In this document: positions 37,271-46,297 of the stretch, one piece after another
Position numbering within the stretch: the stretch's first letter is position 1
How the letters are laid out: every line of letters starts with the position of its first letter
NCBI RefSeq assembly: GCF_028764065.1
Contig: NZ_JACOFN010000005.1
Location: 37,456-101,455, forward strand
Source: Fructobacillus sp. CRL 2054
GTDB taxonomy: Bacteria > Bacillota > Bacilli > Lactobacillales > Lactobacillaceae
DNA length: 64,000 bases
Reading direction: 5' to 3'
Made by a program: the position numbers and the translations under genes
Notes under the pieces: model-generated
Databases searched by the model: none
Seen by the model: the letters and a program-made list of their open reading frames with translations, nothing else
Told to the model about the DNA's origin: nothing

Positions 37271-38590
37271 ATGGCATTTGTTGATCAAGCACAAGTTGAA
37301 TTAAAAGCCGGCAAGGGTGGCGATGGAATCGTCTCCTTCCGACATGAAAAGTTCGTCGCCATGGGCGGTCCCTTTGGTGGGGACGGCGGCCATGGTGGTT
37401 CGATTATCCTAAAGGTAGACGAAGGTCTACGTACTTTGATGGATTTTCGTTATAACCGTCATTTTAAAGCCCAATCGGGTGGAAAAGGTGGAACCAAGGG
37501 GATGACAGGGGCTTCTGCGGAAGACCGTATCATTTCTGTTCCTCAAGGAACCATTGTCACGGACGCTGACACTGGTGAATTCTTGGGTGACATGGTCCAC
37601 GAAGGGCAAACATTGGTTGTTGCTCGTGGTGGTCGTGGTGGCCGTGGAAACATCCACTTCGCCACACCTGCCAACCCAGCTCCTGAATTGTCTGAAAACG
37701 GAGAGCCTGGACAAGTTCGTCACATTAAGTTGGAACTCCGTGTTCTTGCGGATGTTGGATTGGTTGGCTTCCCATCAGCCGGTAAGTCAACTTTGCTTTC
37801 CGTTGTTTCAAACGCTAAGCCAAAGATTGCTGCTTACCACTTTACGACGATTAACCCAAACATTGGAATGGTTCGACTTTCAGACGACCGCGACTTTGTT
37901 ATGGCCGATTTGCCAGGGTTGATTGAAGGTGCTTCTGAAGGTGTTGGACTTGGATTCCAATTCCTCCGTCACGTTGAACGTACCCGTGTTATCTTGCACC
38001 TTGTTGATATGTCAGGTATCGAAGGACAAGATCCATACACGCAATATCGTAAGATTTTAACTGAGTTGGAGCAGTACGATGCCACAATCTTAGAACGTCC
38101 ACAAATCGTTGTGGGTACTAAGATGGACATGCCTGATTCAGAAGAAAACTACGAAAAGTTTGTTTCTGAAGTGAAGGCTGATTCTGGTTTGAAGTTTGAA
38201 CCGGAAATTATGGCGATTTCAGCTGTTACTCATAAGGGTGTTGATGACTTGCTTCGCGCAACGGCCGACATGCTTGATAAGGCATCAGTTCCTGAATCAT
38301 ATAAGGTTGAGGAAGAAACGGACGCTGAAGCAAAGCTTTACAAGTTTGAAGAAGACCAGGCCGATGTATCTGTCGACTGGAATGATGAACTTGATTGCTG
38401 GATTATTTCTGGTCCTGAAGTTGAAAAGTTGGCCGCAATGACTAACTTGCAACGTGAAGCAACGATTATGCGATTTGCTCGTCAATTACGCCACATGGGT
38501 GTTGATGATAAGCTCCGCGAAGCGGGTGCTAAGGACGGCGATGACGTTCGTATCAATAACACAAACTTCATTTTTGAATATTCTGATTAA
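37271..38590 (+). CDS. obgE: Obg-family GTPase involved in ribosome assembly
   Basis: 439 residues: glycine-rich Obg fold (residues ~1-158, with repeated GGxGG such as GGKGGTKG and GGRGGRGN), central GTPase domain with G1 [11 protein letters not shown] near residue 165, G3 DLPGLIEGA and G4 GTKMD, and a C-terminal OCT domain (from ~360). It binds the 50S subunit and links ribosome assembly with stress. ATG 37271 follows AAAGGAGAG. The leader 37133-37270 shows no clear structure beyond possible promoters. Monocistronic with a terminator. Confidence 0.96.
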   Translation: MAFVDQAQVELKAGKGGDGIVSFRHEKFVAMGGPFGGDGGHGGSIILKVDEGLRTLMDFRYNRHFKAQSGGKGGTKGMTGASAEDRIISVPQGTIVTDADTGEFLGDMVHEGQTLVVARGGRGGRGNIHFATPANPAPELSENGEPGQVRHIKLELRVLADVGLVGFPSAGKSTLLSVVSNAKPKIAAYHFTTINPNIGMVRLSDDRDFVMADLPGLIEGASEGVGLGFQFLRHVERTRVILHLVDMSGIEGQDPYTQYRKILTELEQYDATILERPQIVVGTKMDMPDSEENYEKFVSEVKADSGLKFEPEIMAISAVTHKGVDDLLRATADMLDKASVPESYKVEEETDAEAKLYKFEEDQADVSVDWNDELDCWIISGPEVEKLAAMTNLQREATIMRFARQLRHMGVDDKLREAGAKDGDDVRINNTNFIFEYSD

Positions 38591-38622
38591 AAAAAGACCT
38601 GGGCGACCGGGTCTTTTTCATC
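38590..38622 (+). terminator. Intrinsic terminator after obgE
   Basis: AAAAAGACCTGG and CCGGGTCTTTTT arms with a GCGA loop. Confidence 0.85.
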
Positions 38623-38710
38623 AGGATGAGTAGCAATTTTTGCAAAGAAATTTTATGAGCCCAACTGCTATAATAAACATAGATATCTAGTCCGACTAGC
38701 GGAGAATTAC

Positions 38711-40057
38711 ATGATTTTACCTGAATTACAAGAAGAATTTGATAAGCATTTCCAAGAAAAGACAGCCATTCAAGAAGCGCTTTTTGACCGTTTAGCTGAT
38801 GGTGAATCCGTTTTTGGTTTAGCGCCAACGGGTTCTGGAAAGACTTTGGCCTTTGCTTTGCCATTACTTTCCCGTCTTGATTTAACAAAGAAGGGCCACC
38901 AACTCTTAATCTTGGCTCCTTCTCAGGAACTGGGTGCGCAATTGGCACAGGTTATTCGTCCTTATGCGGCTTTGATTGGTGTCAAAGTCGCGGCCCTGAT
39001 CGGTGGTGCCAACGGAAAGCGTCAGGCCGACAAGTTGAAGAAGGAGAAGCCAGCCGTTGTTGTTGGTACCTTGGGCCGTATTCAGACCATGATTGATGGG
39101 AAGGCCTTGAAGACGAACCACTTCACGATGTTGGTTGTCGATGAGGCGGATGCGACTTTGACAGACGAACACGCGGCGGAGCTGGAAAAGTTAGCTGATA
39201 ACTTGCCCAACTTACAGCAGGTTTCCTTGTTCTCTGCTACTTCTGGGGTTGATTTGGCTTGGGTTGAACGACTCTTTGGTCAGTCAGTTAAGCCAGTTTC
39301 AGTTGGACAACGCTCACCTGAAACGATTGATCATACTTTCTTACACGTTGATGGCCGTGCCAACCATAAAGTTTTGATTGAGTTGGCTCGTCGTCACGTG
39401 CAAGCCTTGGTTTTCTTTAACTCCATTAACGCCTTGGTTGCCGCACAGGCTGCTTTGCGTCACGAACACGCCTCCGTGATGTCCGTTGGTAATAACGAGA
39501 AGTCCCATTTAAAGCGTGCCGATGCCTTGCAGGCCTTTAAGAAGGGGAAACTGGACTTGCTCTTGGCAACCGATGTTGCTGGCCGTGGTTTGGATATTAC
39601 GGGCTTGCCATTGGTTGTGAACGCTCAAGTACCACGTAACCTGACGACCTATTTGCACCGTTCCGGTCGTACTGGCCGTGCCGGGCAACGTGGCCAGGTC
39701 TTGACACTTGGAAATGACCACGATATTCGAATGTTAAAGCAGTACTTGCCGGATGAATTGGAATTGAAGAAGTTTTCATGGGCATCGGTTGCCGATAAGA
39801 AGAAGCCATCAGCGCAGGTGGTTTCTGATGAGCCGGCTGCTGTATCCATCGCATCAACGAAGCGAACAAAGCCAACAGCAGTTAAGACTACTACCGATTC
39901 AAACTCTGTTAAGAAGCCCGGACAGGGGTATGCTGCTCGTAAGGCTGCTCAACGGAAGCAAGAAGACCCAAAGACTTTGAAAAAGGCGAAGCAGAAGCAC
40001 CAAGCTCGTAAAAAGAAGAACAAGGGAAAGCCAAAGTGGGCTCAGAAACGAGATTAA
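38711..40057 (+). CDS. DEAD-box RNA helicase (CshB-like)
   Basis: 448 residues. All helicase motifs are present: Q-region before APTGSGKTLAF (motif I), VVGTLGRIQTM (Ib-like), VVDEADATLTD (motif II, here DEAD), SATSG (III), and in the second RecA domain ATDVAGRGLDI and HRSGRTGRAGQRG (VI). The last ~70 residues are a basic, disordered tail full of Lys, Ala and Gln. Such proteins unwind structured RNA in cold adaptation, ribosome assembly or mRNA decay. ATG 38711 follows GGAGA. The 97-residue gene downstream may be co-transcribed. Confidence 0.93.
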   Translation: MILPELQEEFDKHFQEKTAIQEALFDRLADGESVFGLAPTGSGKTLAFALPLLSRLDLTKKGHQLLILAPSQELGAQLAQVIRPYAALIGVKVAALIGGANGKRQADKLKKEKPAVVVGTLGRIQTMIDGKALKTNHFTMLVVDEADATLTDEHAAELEKLADNLPNLQQVSLFSATSGVDLAWVERLFGQSVKPVSVGQRSPETIDHTFLHVDGRANHKVLIELARRHVQALVFFNSINALVAAQAALRHEHASVMSVGNNEKSHLKRADALQAFKKGKLDLLLATDVAGRGLDITGLPLVVNAQVPRNLTTYLHRSGRTGRAGQRGQVLTLGNDHDIRMLKQYLPDELELKKFSWASVADKKKPSAQVVSDEPAAVSIASTKRTKPTAVKTTTDSNSVKKPGQGYAARKAAQRKQEDPKTLKKAKQKHQARKKKNKGKPKWAQKRD

Positions 40058-40090
40058 TTTGTTCTGATTGTTCATTTGGAGAGACTAATA

Positions 40091-40384
40091 ATGAATAATA
40101 AATTACACGATCGTATTAAAAAAGATTATGAAGGCGGCCTCTATAGTCGTAACTATGACTATAAAACGGAATCAAACGTCTATGGTCAAAACACTCTAAA
40201 AGAGTTACGTGCCGACTATGCTTCTGGTGCACAGAAGTTTCGTGAAGATTTACGAAATGGACATGTTCGTCGCTGGCATACGTTCCCATTGCTGCGTTTA
40301 ACGAACCGTTTGCTTGGCGGTCGTATGCAGGAAACCATTGATTTTATTCGTGGCTATAAGGATGAGGCTAAGAAGCCTCGTTAA
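40091..40384 (+). CDS. Hypothetical basic protein of 97 residues
   Basis: Not recognised. Hydrophilic, rich in Arg, Lys and Tyr, without membrane helix or signal peptide. A repeated theme of YxxG and RxDY (YEGGLYSRNYDYKTESN, LRADYASGAQKFREDL) and a C-terminal IDFIRGYKDEAKKPR helix are visible. ATG 40091 has GGAGAG; a TTG at 40076 is a weaker option. It follows the helicase gene by 33 bases and shares its terminator, which hints at an RNA- or ribosome-related partner; that is inference. Confidence 0.7.
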   Translation: MNNKLHDRIKKDYEGGLYSRNYDYKTESNVYGQNTLKELRADYASGAQKFREDLRNGHVRRWHTFPLLRLTNRLLGGRMQETIDFIRGYKDEAKKPR

Positions 40385-40387
40385 TAA

Positions 40388-40421
40388 AAAAGCAGCAACC
40401 GTTTGGTTGCTGCTTTTTATG
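40388..40421. terminator. Bidirectional intrinsic terminator
   Basis: AAAAAGCAGCAACC and GGTTGCTGCTTTTT arms between convergent genes. Confidence 0.9.
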
Positions 40422-40425
40422 TGTA

Positions 40426-41718
40426 TTATTTTTGAGTTTGGCGCTTTGTTAAGAAGTAAAAGGGAACGGCTAGAATTAATGCACCTAATCCCCAAATGAG
40501 ATTCTTCATTTCCACGTGGAATAACAACCAGAAGGAAGCGAGTAATGCCAAGATTGGAATGATTGGTCCAAATGGAATTCGAAAGACTTTATCAGATTGG
40601 GTCATCGTTTTACGAAAGACGAGTACGGCAATGATGGTTGGAATGAATTGGGCAAAACGTGAAACCGCAGAAATTTGTGCCAGTACCGCAAATGATCCGG
40701 AGTAAGCAATCAAGAGAGAAATCGACGATGAAACGAGAATGGCTGCAAAGGGAGCATTGCGTCGGTTACGCTTGGCTAAGATGGAAGGCATCATTTTGTT
40801 TTCGGCCAGTGCCAGTCCAGAACGTGGTGAAACAAAGGAGGAGGCGAGGCAGATACCACCAATTGAAACGATGGTACCAAAGGAAATAATGTTTGATCCA
40901 AAGTTTCCAGCGACGGCTTGGAAGGTGTCCTTTAGGGGAACTGTGGAGGTCGCTAGTTTATCACCAAGCACACCGATAGATGTCACCATGACCAGAATGT
41001 AAACAACGACCACAGTACCAAGAGAAATAAGTAGCGCTCGGGGTAGGTTCTTTTGAACGTCCTTCATATCGCCGGCTGTAATCACCACTCGTTCAAAGCC
41101 AGAAAAGATGTAGAAGAGGGTGATGGCTGCTGTGGCGAAGTTTGGAATTGTGGTGAGCTTTTCCACAAAGAAGGGATCAAAGTGGGTTGGCTTAATGAAG
41201 AATAGGCCGACAATAATGACTAAGAAGATGGGGACGAGCTTACCAACGGTGACCACGTTTGAAATGATGGTGGTCAAACGAACACCTGAGAGATTGAGAC
41301 TGACCAGACAAAGGTAAAGAATGGTGATGATAATGTTTTTGCTGGTGCTATCTGCTAAAGCGGGGAAGATACCCCCAAGTGCTGTGGCAAAGGCTGTGTA
41401 CATGGTGGCTTCGGCGATAATCCAGATGGCCCAAGTGACGAATCCGACCTCGTAACCAACAAAGCGGCCGAAGGCTTCAAGTGCATATACATAGGCACCA
41501 CCAGTTTCTTTGAAGTAGGAGGCACATTCGGCAAAGCACATGGCGATGAAAAAGGCCAAGCAACCGTCAAATAATAGGACTAGGATACTGGCTGGGCCAA
41601 AGAGACGCATCCCCGTGGATGGTAGTAAAAAGATACCCGATCCAATAATGGCGTTAATTCCGAAGAGAATGAGGCTGATGAAGCCCATTTTTTGCGTGTT
41701 CTTGTTTAATTTAGGCAT
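40426..41718 (-). CDS. APC-family amino-acid/polyamine permease (copy 2)
   Basis: 430 residues, 12 predicted helices. The opening MGFISLILFGINAIIGSGIFLLPS has the G-S-G helix break that binds the substrate's alpha-amino and carboxyl groups in APC carriers. It is a paralogue of the next gene upstream (41894-43186): same length, alignable without gaps. It has no strong ribosome site, and a terminator separates it from its paralogue, so it is likely transcribed on its own. The substrate is unknown; relatives carry glutamate, GABA or polyamines. Confidence 0.85.
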   Translation of the reverse strand: MPKLNKNTQKMGFISLILFGINAIIGSGIFLLPSTGMRLFGPASILVLLFDGCLAFFIAMCFAECASYFKETGGAYVYALEAFGRFVGYEVGFVTWAIWIIAEATMYTAFATALGGIFPALADSTSKNIIITILYLCLVSLNLSGVRLTTIISNVVTVGKLVPIFLVIIVGLFFIKPTHFDPFFVEKLTTIPNFATAAITLFYIFSGFERVVITAGDMKDVQKNLPRALLISLGTVVVVYILVMVTSIGVLGDKLATSTVPLKDTFQAVAGNFGSNIISFGTIVSIGGICLASSFVSPRSGLALAENKMMPSILAKRNRRNAPFAAILVSSSISLLIAYSGSFAVLAQISAVSRFAQFIPTIIAVLVFRKTMTQSDKVFRIPFGPIIPILALLASFWLLFHVEMKNLIWGLGALILAVPFYFLTKRQTQK

Positions 41719-41848
41719 GGATTGACTGTCCGTTCGTTTTTTAAGGTGTTCACTGAATTAATATATTAGACTTTTCTAATGATACGAGTCGAAAGGCTTA
41801 CTGTCAATTAAATTTTGGTAATATTTTTATTCTTTTTAAATATTTAAA

Positions 41849-41888
41849 TAAAAAGTCCTGTAAGCGTTTTTACTTACAGGACGAAAAT
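41849..41888 (-). terminator. Intrinsic terminator between the two permeases
   Basis: On the minus strand CCTGTAAG and CTTACAGG arms with a TAAAAACG loop are followed by ACTTTTTATTT. Confidence 0.75.
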
Positions 41889-41893
41889 CTAAA

Positions 41894-43186
41894 TTAAGCC
41901 TTGCGACTACTCTTTGTAAGGAAGTAGAAAGGTACGGCGATAACAAGTGCGCCAAGACCCCAAGTCAAGCTCTTCATGTCAACGTGCCAGAGAAGCCATC
42001 CTGAAACGGCCAGGGCCAAAACAGGAATCACTGGACCGAATGGTACGCGGAAGGAATGTTCAACATCCTTCTTCGTTTTACGGAAGACCAAAACGGCGAT
42101 GATTGTTGGGATAAATTGGGCGAAACGTGAAACCGCAGAAATCTGTGCTAAAACAGAAAATGAACCGGAGAAAGCGATGATTAAGGAAATTGATGATGAA
42201 GCAATGATTGCAACGACCGGTGCATCGTGTTTGTTTTTCTTAGCCAAAATGGCAGGCATCATCTTACTTTCAGCTAAAGCAACACCAGAACGTGGTGTGA
42301 TAAAGGAAGAGGCCACACAGATTCCACCAATGGAAAGTAGGGTACCGAAGGAAATGAGATTCGTGCCAAAGTTTCCAGCAATCACCTGAAAAGTATCCTT
42401 TAATGGGACTGTTGAGATAGCTAGTTTATCGCCTAATACACCGATGGAAACAACCATAACAAGGGCGTAAATGACAACGACGGTTCCAAGAGAAATTAGG
42501 AGCGCACGAGGCAGGTTTTTCTTAACATTTTCCATTTCGCCAGCTGTAATCACAATGGCTTCAAAACCAGTAAAAATATAGAAAAGAGTGATGGCAGCGG
42601 CAGCAAAGTGTGGCGTTGTTGTTAATTTTTCGACGAAGAATGGATCAAAGTGGGCCGGCTTAATGAAGAAGAGGCCACAAATAATAATTAGAAAAATCGG
42701 TACTAACTTTCCAACAGTTACAATGTTGGAAATCAACGTTGTGATACGAACTCCGGCAATGTTTAGGACGGCCAAACTGATAAAGAGAATGGTAATGACA
42801 GTGTTTTTAGCAACTGGCGTAGCTAAGGATGGGAAAGTCCCTGCCAAAGCCGTAGCGAATGCGACATACATTGTTGCTTCTGCAATGATACGAATGGCCC
42901 AGGTGACAAAGCCAACTTCGTATCCGACGAAGTTACCGAAGGCTTCTTTAGCATAGATATAAGCCCCACCCGTTTGCTTAAAGTAAGAAGCGCATTCAGC
43001 AAAACACATCGCAATTAGGAAGGCTAAGGCCCCGTCAAAAAGTAAGACGAGGATACTTGCTGGGCCAAATAGCTTCATACCAGATGAAGGGAGTAGGAAG
43101 ATTCCAGATCCGATAATGGCGTTAATTCCAAAAAGGATGAGACTGAAGAAACCCATTTTTTGAGCAGTATTTGCTTTATTCTTCAT
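41894..43186 (-). CDS. APC-family amino-acid/polyamine permease (copy 1)
   Basis: 430 residues, 12 helices, with the same GINAIIGSGIFLLPSSGM opening and the TPRSGVALAESKMMPAIL loop. ATG 43186 follows AGGAG located in the end of the upstream amidotransferase-like gene, which it overlaps by 11 bases. This coupling suggests the permease imports the substrate, or its precursor, handled by that enzyme, such as a gamma-glutamyl compound or GABA. Substrate remains inference. Confidence 0.87.
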   Translation of the reverse strand: MKNKANTAQKMGFFSLILFGINAIIGSGIFLLPSSGMKLFGPASILVLLFDGALAFLIAMCFAECASYFKQTGGAYIYAKEAFGNFVGYEVGFVTWAIRIIAEATMYVAFATALAGTFPSLATPVAKNTVITILFISLAVLNIAGVRITTLISNIVTVGKLVPIFLIIICGLFFIKPAHFDPFFVEKLTTTPHFAAAAITLFYIFTGFEAIVITAGEMENVKKNLPRALLISLGTVVVIYALVMVVSIGVLGDKLAISTVPLKDTFQVIAGNFGTNLISFGTLLSIGGICVASSFITPRSGVALAESKMMPAILAKKNKHDAPVVAIIASSSISLIIAFSGSFSVLAQISAVSRFAQFIPTIIAVLVFRKTKKDVEHSFRVPFGPVIPVLALAVSGWLLWHVDMKSLTWGLGALVIAVPFYFLTKSSRKA

Positions 43187-43904
43187 TTATTTTCTCCTGG
43201 ACAATCTCGAAGAAGTGGGCGAAAAGTTCCTTTTCTTCTGGCATTGATTCCCAGAGATTTTCGGGGTGCCATTGGACGGCGAAGACGCCTTCTTCTGGCT
43301 TCTCGATGGCTTCAGGAATGCCGTCCTTTGCCTTGGCAATGACTCGCAAACCTTTCCCAATCTTCTTTAATCCCTGGTGATGGCGGGAGTTGACTTTGGC
43401 TTCTTTACCAAAGACTGGACTGAGAAAAGAGTTTTCTTCAATTGCAACCGTGTGGACGGGTAAGAAGCCACGGGCAGCTTGGCTGTGTTGTAATGGTTCC
43501 TGCTCATACTGGCTAGCAAGATCTTGATAAACGTTTCCGCCGTAGTAGATATTAATTAACTGGGCACCGCGGCAAATTCCCAATACGGGCTTTCCAGCCT
43601 TACGCGCTTCATCGATGATGGCGTATTCGAAGTCGTCACGTGCTGGATAGGTTGTTCCAATCTTTGCGTGGGGTTCTTCTCCATAGAGCAAAGGGGAAAC
43701 GTCGGGCCCACCAGGGATGATGACGGCATCAACCATCTCAACGTGATTCTTGGCCATTTCCTTTTTGGCAATTGGAAAGGCGACTGGCACGTGGTTAAAG
43801 GCCATGACGGCATCCACTAATGGCTTTGGGACAAAGCTGGCCAATTGTAAATTAATAATGTCTATTTCTAGTAGGTTAACGTCACAAGTAATACCGATTT
43901 TCAT
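43176..43904 (-). CDS. Class I glutamine amidotransferase-like hydrolase (PuuD family)
   Basis: 242 residues. The catalytic triad of the class I amidotransferase fold is visible: the nucleophile elbow GICRGAQLINI near residue 100, and the His-Glu of FAVQWHPENLW near 215; VDAVIIPGGPDVSPLLYGEEP is the typical PuuD segment. PuuD enzymes split gamma-glutamyl-GABA to glutamate and GABA. It overlaps a permease gene and is first in that operon. ATG 43904 follows GAGGA. Whether the true substrate is gamma-glutamyl-GABA or another gamma-glutamyl amide is open, since no other Puu genes are nearby. Confidence 0.85.
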   Translation of the reverse strand: MKIGITCDVNLLEIDIINLQLASFVPKPLVDAVMAFNHVPVAFPIAKKEMAKNHVEMVDAVIIPGGPDVSPLLYGEEPHAKIGTTYPARDDFEYAIIDEARKAGKPVLGICRGAQLINIYYGGNVYQDLASQYEQEPLQHSQAARGFLPVHTVAIEENSFLSPVFGKEAKVNSRHHQGLKKIGKGLRVIAKAKDGIPEAIEKPEEGVFAVQWHPENLWESMPEEKELFAHFFEIVQEKINEE

Positions 43905-44150
43905 GGGGAATCCTCAACTTTTTTAATTAATTTCGATGGATAAGATGAATCATAAGTATTTTTAGTATAGAGCAAAGTTGATTAATTCTAAATATTTATT
44001 AGAAGAAAAAGCGGGATTTTGTTTAGATGCTTGTTGCAGTACAAAAAAATCGCTATTTGTCTTTTTCTAATATGAATTGCTTTTCCTTTCCTATGATAAA
44101 ATGGAGAAGATGTAGTTACAGTGGTCAATCAAAAGTTTGAGGAGAGACAC

Positions 44151-44984
44151 ATGCCAGAGCTACCTGAAGTAGAAACGGTCCGTCGTGGACTGACAAATTT
44201 AGTGAAGGGGGCCATCATCCGTAAGGTTGAGGTTCCATATCCAAAGGTGGTTACATCGGATTTGACTGCATTCAAATCCGATTTAGTTGGGCGAACGATT
44301 GAAAAGATTGACCGGCGTGGAAAGTACTTACTCTTCCGTTTTTCAAATGACCTTACCATGGTTTCCCACCTTCGGATGGAAGGACAGTATTCGGTTGAAC
44401 CTGAAGGTGACCCTTTGCGAAAGCATACCGAAGTGGTCTTTCATTTAGAGGATGAGCGGCAGCTCTTTTATAACGATACCCGCCGTTTTGGTCGCATGAC
44501 GCTTGTTAAAACGGGGGATGAATTAGTCTCTGTTTCGGGCTTGAAGGACTTGGGCCCAGAGCCGACAGAAGAAGATTTAAAGCTTTCCTATATGAAAGAA
44601 ATCTTCAACCGTAGCCATCGAATGGTGAAGACTTTCTTGTTAGACCAGTCTAATATTGCCGGCCTCGGAAATATTTACTGTGACGAAGTGCTTTGGATGT
44701 CAAAGATTCATCCAGAAACGACAACGGATAAACTATCGGATCGTAAGCTGTCCGAATTACGTAAAAACATTATTGCTGAAATTAACCGGGCAACTGCCCA
44801 TCACGGAACAACCGTCCATTCTTTCTCCAACATTTTTGGTGAAACAGGACAGTTCCAAAATGAACTACAAGTATATGGCCGGGCAAAGTTACCATGTCTA
44901 CGCTGTGGAACGACTTTGGAAAAAATTAAAGTTGGCCAGCGAGGGACCACTTTCTGCCCGAAGTGCCAGGTGAAAAAAGTATAG
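44151..44984 (+). CDS. mutM: Formamidopyrimidine-DNA glycosylase
   Basis: 277 residues. The mature N-terminus PELPEVETVRRGL carries the catalytic Pro and Glu, RRGKYLLF has the conserved Lys, DxRRFG is seen in NDTRRFGRM, and a C-terminal zinc finger has four cysteines (CLRCG and CPKC). It removes oxidised purines such as 8-oxoguanine and nicks the strand. ATG 44151 follows GGAGAG; the longer frame would add 10 residues before the essential Pro, which must be second. First gene of a run leading to coaE, dnaB and dnaI. Confidence 0.96.
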   Translation: MPELPEVETVRRGLTNLVKGAIIRKVEVPYPKVVTSDLTAFKSDLVGRTIEKIDRRGKYLLFRFSNDLTMVSHLRMEGQYSVEPEGDPLRKHTEVVFHLEDERQLFYNDTRRFGRMTLVKTGDELVSVSGLKDLGPEPTEEDLKLSYMKEIFNRSHRMVKTFLLDQSNIAGLGNIYCDEVLWMSKIHPETTTDKLSDRKLSELRKNIIAEINRATAHHGTTVHSFSNIFGETGQFQNELQVYGRAKLPCLRCGTTLEKIKVGQRGTTFCPKCQVKKV

Positions 44985-44996
44985 ATTAAAGGTACT

Positions 44997-45701
44997 ATGA
45001 CAGAACTACCAGTGATTTCACGCCGTCGTGTTAAAATTACGGCTAAAAAACAATTGAATGAAAGCTTTAAAAAAGTCCTGAAGGGCACCTGGCCCTTGGT
45101 CATTCTACAGATTATTCAGACGCTGTTAATATTGGCTACCGCCTATTTGTTATACGCTGGTTATGTCATCACACCGTCAAGCAGCAAGGATGATCTCTAT
45201 TTATCCCGAACTTTCTTTTCTGCCTTGGGGCTCTTACTGACATGGTCGGCCAAGTGGGCGATTATCGATGTTTTCCAAAAGCCAGAGGTAAAGCGGGGAT
45301 GGTCATCAGCCCTTCAAGGTTTTGCACCAAAACGTTTTTTCCAAGCCTTTTTGCTAGCCTTTGTCGAAAAGATTTTACTATTTTTCTGGTCATTTATCTT
45401 TTTCCTGCCAGCAATTGTGAAGCGCTTTTCTTATTCTCAAACATACTACGCTTACAAGATGGATTTGCTTTTTGATCGTTCGCAAAAGTCTTTGACAGAC
45501 TACATCACGATTTCACGTCGTGTGATGTCTGGGCGCAAAAGAGAACTATTTCTCTTGGAATTGTCCTTTATTGGCTGGCATTTATTAGGGTTCTTAACAG
45601 CAGGCTTAGCTTATATTTTTGTGACACCATACATCAACACTTGTCGAGTGGTATACTCAACACAAGTTTTTGCTCAAGCAATTGAAGGAGTTCAAAAATG
45701 A
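44997..45701 (+). CDS. DUF975 family membrane protein (second in window)
   Basis: 234 residues. After a basic N-terminus (RRRVKITAKKQ) come four to six helices and the DUF975 features FLPAIVKRFSYSQTYYAYKMD, ISRRVMSGRKRELFLLELSFIGWH and a final PYINTCRVVYSTQ segment. It aligns in outline with the protein at 19303. Function is unknown. It sits between mutM and coaE, overlapping coaE by four bases (ATGA), so it is translated with them. Confidence 0.8.
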   Translation: MTELPVISRRRVKITAKKQLNESFKKVLKGTWPLVILQIIQTLLILATAYLLYAGYVITPSSSKDDLYLSRTFFSALGLLLTWSAKWAIIDVFQKPEVKRGWSSALQGFAPKRFFQAFLLAFVEKILLFFWSFIFFLPAIVKRFSYSQTYYAYKMDLLFDRSQKSLTDYITISRRVMSGRKRELFLLELSFIGWHLLGFLTAGLAYIFVTPYINTCRVVYSTQVFAQAIEGVQK

Positions 45702-46297
45702 GAGTGATTGCGATTACGGGTGGAATTGCTTCCGGTAAATCCGCCGTGACGAATCAAATTCGTATGGCTGGTTATCCAGTAGTGGATGCTGATTTGGTAT
45801 CTCGCCAGGTGGTTGAACCGGGCACACACACGCTTGAAGAAATTAAAGAGACTTTTGGCGAGGATATTATTAAAAACGGCGTTCTAGACCGAAAGCGATT
45901 GGGCCAAAAAGCCTTTGGTAGTCAAGCGCTATTAAAACGTTTAACAGAAATTACCGCGCCAGAAATTCGATCAGCGATTCAAGACCAGTTGTCCTTTTAT
46001 AAGATAAAGGGAAAGTCACTGGTCTTTTGTGCTATTCCGCTTTTCTTTGAACAGCACTACGAAGATACCGGCTGGTTCGACCAGGTTGTCGTTATCGCGA
46101 CGAATGAACGTACACAGCTGGACCGTTTGATGGCACGCGACCACTTAGATGAGTGGGAAGCACAGTCAAGGATTAAGTCCCAACTTCCTTTGAATGTTAA
46201 GGAAGATAAAGCGGATGTCGTTATTGAAAACAACGGAACGGCCGAAGAATTACAAGAAAAAGTGGCCGCCTATTTGAAAGAAGTAGAGGAGGGATAG
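45698..46297 (+). CDS. coaE: Dephospho-CoA kinase
   Basis: 199 residues; phosphorylates the ribose 3'-OH of dephospho-CoA, the last step of CoA synthesis. The P-loop AITGGIASGKSAV is at residues ~4-16, DADLVSRQVV follows near 31, and the lid contains ERTQLDRLMARD. ATG overlaps the DUF975 gene's stop, and dnaB begins directly after its stop. The mutM-coaE-dnaB-dnaI order is well known in Firmicutes. Confidence 0.95.
   Translation: MRVIAITGGIASGKSAVTNQIRMAGYPVVDADLVSRQVVEPGTHTLEEIKETFGEDIIKNGVLDRKRLGQKAFGSQALLKRLTEITAPEIRSAIQDQLSFYKIKGKSLVFCAIPLFFEQHYEDTGWFDQVVVIATNERTQLDRLMARDHLDEWEAQSRIKSQLPLNVKEDKADVVIENNGTAEELQEKVAAYLKEVEEG

Noticed and set aside
41855..41872. cre-like sequence TGTAAGCGTTTTTAC.
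   Set aside because: It is the arm and loop of an intrinsic terminator downstream of a gene, not at a promoter.
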